Made by a program: the position numbers and the translations under genes. Shown here piece after piece: positions 11,403 through 13,365 of a DNA stretch of 13,365 bases. The stretch covers positions 1 to 13,365 of the forward strand of contig DBTR01000014.1 in NCBI GenBank assembly GCA_002307145.1, in the 5' to 3' direction. How positions within the stretch are numbered: position 1 is the stretch's first letter; each line of letters opens with the position of its first letter. The DNA comes from Rhodospirillum sp. UBA1311 (lineage in GTDB: Bacteria > Pseudomonadota > Alphaproteobacteria > Rhodospirillales > Rhodospirillaceae). A model generated the notes under the pieces. The model was not told where the DNA came from and did no database searches. It saw only the letters and a list, made by a program, of their open reading frames with translations.

Positions 11403-13365
11403 ATGGAAAAGCATATGACCGTGTGCCCCTATTGCGGGGCCGGCTGTAAATACGATCTTCTCGTCGAGAACGGCAAAGTCGTCGGCGCCGAACCCTTGAA
11501 CGGCGTCACCAACCAGGGCGAGCTTTGCCTCAAGGGCTACTATGGCTGGGACTTCCTCAACGACACCAAGATCCTCACGCCGCGCTTAAAGCATCCGATG
11601 CTGCGCCGCAGCAAGGGCGCGGAGCTCGAAGTCGTGTCGTGGGACGAGGCGATCAAATTCGTCGCCACCCGCCTCTCCGAGATCAAGGCCAAGTACGGCC
11701 CGGATTCGATCATGACCACCGGCTCGTCGCGCGGCACCGGCAACGAGACCAACTACGTGATGCAGAAGTTCACCCGCGCGGTGATCGGCACCAACAACGT
11801 CGACAACTGCGCCCGGGTCTGCCACGCGCCCTCGGTCGCGGGCCTGATGGCGACCCTCGGCAACGGCGCGATGAGCAACTCGATCTGCGAGATCGAGGAC
11901 ACCAAGTGCATCCTCGCGTTCGGCTACAATGCCGCCGACAGCCATCCGATCGTCGCGCGCCGCATCGTCAAGGCGAAGGAAAAGGGTGCGAAGATCATCG
12001 TCTGCGATCCCCGGATCATCGAAACCGCGCGCATCGCCGACCTCTACCTGCCGCTCAGGAACGGCTCGAACATGGCCCTGGTCAACGCCTTCGCCAACGT
12101 CCTGATCACCGAAGGCCTCTACGATGCGGGCTTCGTCGCGGCGCACACCGAAGGCTTCGAGGCCTACAAGGAACTCGTCTCCCACTACACCCCCGAGTCG
12201 GTCGAAGAGGTCACCGGCCTCTCGGCGCAGCAGATTCGCGAAGCCGCGCGGATGTACGCCGCCGCCGAGTCGGCGACGATTCTGTGGGGAATGGGCGTCA
12301 CCCAATGGGGCCAGGGCGTCAACGTCGTCAAAGGCTTGTCGAGCCTCGCGGCGCTCACCGGCAACCTCGGCCGTCCCAACGTCGGCGTCGGCCCGGTGCG
12401 CGGCCAGAACAACGTCCAGGGCTCGTGCGACATGGGCGTCCTGCCCAACATCTTCCCCGGCTACGAGCCGGTCACCGACGCGACGGCGCGCGCCAAGTTC
12501 GCCAAGGCCTGGGGGGTTCCGTCGCTGCCCGACCAAATCGGCCTCGGCGTCACCGACCTGCCGCACGCGGTCGAATCCGGCAAGATCCATGCGTTCTATT
12601 GCATGGGCGAGGACCCGGCCCAGACCGAGCCCGACCTCGAAACCGTGCGCCGCACCTTCTCCGAGATCGACCTGTTGATCTCGCAGGATATCTTCATGAC
12701 CAAGACCGCGGCATTCGCGGACGTGATCCTGCCCGCCACCTCGTGGGGCGAGCATGAAGGCGTGTTCAGCAGCGCCGACCGTGGCTTCCAGTACTTCAGC
12801 AAGGCGCTCGACGCCAAGGGCGACGTCAAGCACGACTGGGAGATCATCAGCCTCATCGCCACCGAGATGGGCTACCCGATGAAGTACGAGAACACCCGGC
12901 AGATCTGGGACGAACTGCGCGAACTCTGCCCGCTCTACTACGGCGCGACCTACGAGAAGATGGCGGGCCTCGGCTACGTCCAGTGGCCCTGCCCGACCCT
13001 CGACCACCCCGGCACGCCCTACCTCTACGAGGGCAACGTGTTCCAGCGCGCGAGCGGCAAGGCGCTGCTGTTCGCCACCGACTGGATCCCGCCGATGGAC
13101 AAGCTCGACGGCAAGTATCCGCTGATTCTCTCGACGGTGCGCGAGGTCGGGCACTACTCCTGCCGTTCGATGACCGGCAACTGCACCGCCCTCACCGCGC
13201 TCGCCGACGAACCCGGCTACGTGACGATGAACCCGAAGGATGCGGAAGCCCGGGGCGTCAAGGACGAGGAACTCGTCTGGGTGTCGTCGCGGCGCGGCAA
13301 GGTGATCACCCGCGCGAAGGTCACCGACCGCACCAATCTCGGCGCGGTCTACATGACCTACCAGT
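11403..13365 (+). CDS. fdhF: Formate dehydrogenase H-type catalytic subunit, cysteine form (3' end missing)
   Basis: The frame is open from the ATG at 11403 to the right edge, giving 654 of an expected roughly 715 residues. GGAGG at 11392-11396 lies six bases before the ATG. It aligns co-linearly with E. coli FdhF, a molybdenum bis-MGD enzyme that oxidises formate to CO2. The N-terminal [4Fe-4S] ligands are Cys8, Cys11, Cys15 and Cys42, followed by Lys44, which relays electrons to the pterin. The active-site residue at position 140 is cysteine (TGC at 11820-11822, in ARVCHAPSV) where E. coli has selenocysteine; His141 and the catalytic Arg333 (PVRGQNNVQG) are kept. No in-frame stop occurs in the visible part. 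There is no NuoG-like N-terminal extension and no Tat signal, so this is the short cytoplasmic FHL type. Its place behind two hydN-like genes and divergent to hyf makes it the formate-oxidising end of the FHL complex. Confidence 0.96.
   Translation, partial: MEKHMTVCPYCGAGCKYDLLVENGKVVGAEPLNGVTNQGELCLKGYYGWDFLNDTKILTPRLKHPMLRRSKGAELEVVSWDEAIKFVATRLSEIKAKYGPDSIMTTGSSRGTGNETNYVMQKFTRAVIGTNNVDNCARVCHAPSVAGLMATLGNGAMSNSICEIEDTKCILAFGYNAADSHPIVARRIVKAKEKGAKIIVCDPRIIETARIADLYLPLRNGSNMALVNAFANVLITEGLYDAGFVAAHTEGFEAYKELVSHYTPESVEEVTGLSAQQIREAARMYAAAESATILWGMGVTQWGQGVNVVKGLSSLAALTGNLGRPNVGVGPVRGQNNVQGSCDMGVLPNIFPGYEPVTDATARAKFAKAWGVPSLPDQIGLGVTDLPHAVESGKIHAFYCMGEDPAQTEPDLETVRRTFSEIDLLISQDIFMTKTAAFADVILPATSWGEHEGVFSSADRGFQYFSKALDAKGDVKHDWEIISLIATEMGYPMKYENTRQIWDELRELCPLYYGATYEKMAGLGYVQWPCPTLDHPGTPYLYEGNVFQRASGKALLFATDWIPPMDKLDGKYPLILSTVREVGHYSCRSMTGNCTALTALADEPGYVTMNPKDAEARGVKDEELVWVSSRRGKVITRAKVTDRTNLGAVYMTYQ

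Noticed and set aside
11820..11880. SECIS-type element after the active-site codon of fdhF
   Set aside because: The codon is TGC, not TGA, so no selenocysteine insertion signal is needed, and none was evident by eye.
11586..13154. 522-residue minus-strand open frame opposite fdhF
   Set aside because: Antisense to an fdhF frame that aligns residue for residue with FdhF; the composition is a shadow.
1..13365. CRISPR arrays, insertion sequences, tRNA or rRNA genes
   Set aside because: No regularly spaced repeats, transposase-like frames, terminal inverted repeats or RNA-gene signatures were seen.

Overview
The window is a high-GC stretch that encodes a formate hydrogenlyase of the FHL-2 (hydrogenase-4, Hyf) type. 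It consists of two divergent gene clusters separated by an AT-rich control region of about 400 bp. The strong G/C preference at third codon positions and the tight gene packing suggest a GC-rich proteobacterium, possibly an alphaproteobacterium. That assignment is inference: no rRNA or other marker gene is present.

Left part (minus strand, transcribed leftward from about 9775 to beyond position 1): nine genes in the canonical order hyfA-B-C-D-E-F-G-H-I, with hyfI cut by the window edge. They encode an electron-transfer ferredoxin (HyfA), a membrane arm with three antiporter-like subunits (HyfB, HyfD, HyfF), a NuoH-like subunit (HyfC) and a NuoK-like subunit (HyfE). The peripheral arm comprises the [NiFe] hydrogenase large subunit (HyfG), a NuoI-like ferredoxin (HyfH) and the NuoB-like small subunit (HyfI). 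Neighbouring genes overlap by ATGA or are separated by fewer than 20 bases, so this is almost certainly one operon. The conserved Glu/Lys pairs of ion-translocating antiporter-like subunits are visible in all three, which fits an energy-conserving complex.

Middle (9776-10174): AT-rich divergent intergenic region. It holds a good sigma-54-type -24/-12 element reading rightward (10079-10094), a perfect 10-bp palindrome, several CGA/TCG dyads that could be activator sites, and two small inverted repeats in the predicted leader of the rightward transcript.

Right part (plus strand, 10175 to the end): two tandem HydN-like four-cluster ferredoxins, then fdhF, encoding a formate dehydrogenase H-type catalytic subunit cut off after residue 654. 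The residue aligned with E. coli Sec140 is an ordinary cysteine codon (TGC), so this is a selenium-independent enzyme.

Working model: FdhF oxidises formate. Electrons pass through HydN-like and/or HyfA ferredoxins and HyfH/HyfI to the NiFe site in HyfG, where H2 is made. The HyfB-F membrane arm may couple this to ion pumping. No regulator (FhlA/HyfR type), maturation protease (HycI type) or hyp gene lies inside the window.
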